A stretch of DNA of 14,055 nucleotides from Baffinella frigidus. Taxonomy: Eukaryota > Cryptophyceae > Cryptomonadales > Baffinellaceae. The notes under the pieces were generated by a model. That model saw nothing but the letters and a program-made list of their open reading frames with translations. It was not told the DNA's origin and made no database searches. Location of the stretch: assembly GCA_026770585.1 (NCBI GenBank), contig MU646780.1, positions 81,271 through 95,325 on the forward strand. Reading direction: 5' to 3'. Below are positions 13,816-14,055 of the stretch, in pieces (position 1 is the first letter of the stretch; each line of letters starts with the position of its first letter). A program made the position numbers and the translations under genes.

Positions 13816-14055
13816 CTATCGGCTGCCAAGATAACTGAATCAGTGTCACCGTGCATGCCATGTAACCTTGCATATGTGGCGTGTTCGGGTTGGTGTTCCT
13901 CTCTTGGATTCACAACCTATGGCCACCATAGCATACAAGTGATACTGACACAGTCATCTTCCGAAATGACAGACGAACAAGCCGCTACGGGGTCGGCGCG
14001 CGGATCTCCAGAAGGGGGAGGAAGAGGGGTGGGGGGTACCGTGGGTAGAGTGGCG
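13816..14055 (+). other. 3' flank, no gene seen
   Basis: About 240 bp with no recognisable coding region, repeat or RNA gene. It ends in a G-rich stretch (gaagggggaggaagaggggt). Confidence 0.5.

Noticed and set aside
13452-13913. Minus-strand frame with poly-Lys and SRVQGPGSRVQ
   Set aside because: Translation of the TTC microsatellite and the TGGACCC minisatellite.
1-14055. tRNA, rRNA, CRISPR array or bacterial operon
   Set aside because: No cloverleaf, rRNA-like conserved stretch, regular spacer-repeat array or closely packed ORFs with ribosome-binding sites was seen. Direct repeats here are irregular and exon-derived.

Overview
The window is nuclear DNA from a eukaryote, probably a protist or alga. 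It has long spacers, short exons joined at GT...AG introns, internal runs of the CCCTAAA/TTTAGGG telomere-type repeat, many microsatellites and many small fold-back elements. I see no bacterial features, rRNA, tRNA or CRISPR. The telomere-type repeat occurs in green algae, plants, many alveolates and some other protists, so lineage cannot be fixed from this window alone.

The long open frames are nearly all low-complexity intron sequence. Read by motif and splice phase, the plus strand instead carries one serine/threonine protein kinase gene in about 15 small exons (52 to 193 nt) across roughly 12.9 kb. From the YYK-FF motif before the glycine loop (exon 5) through the glycine loop (6), catalytic Lys (6), alphaC Glu (7), hinge (8), insert (9), HRDLKPAN loop (10), DLG (11), SPE (12), KADVWSLG (13), helical lobe (14) and subdomain XI Arg (15), the exons follow kinase order with matching phases. 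The joined model is 1,443 nt including the stop, with no internal stop. The pattern LDG-x-x-LG-x-YAVK, VGDN-x-x-WL and LFILMEYANGG resembles the IKS1-type kinases. Exons 1 to 4 are a less certain Ser/Arg/Ala-rich N-terminal region.

The most striking feature is an 'exon-edge echo' architecture. Introns contain degraded copies of the neighbouring exon junctions. Copies of intron end plus exon start lie upstream of the real exon, and copies of exon end plus intron start lie downstream. This holds for most exons and can be checked by self-alignment. The copies include intron sequence, so they arose at the DNA level and not from mRNA.

The introns also hold at least four fold-back element groups: a 189-bp CACACGAG family with 4-bp target duplication, a 152-bp near-perfect hairpin 16 nt from an acceptor, a 460-bp nested inverted repeat, and a 165-bp hairpin. 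They further hold 7-nt repeats of the form CCCNNNA and an inverted copy of one intron inside another. Donor sites match the usual GTRAGT consensus poorly, while acceptors are strongly CAG|G.
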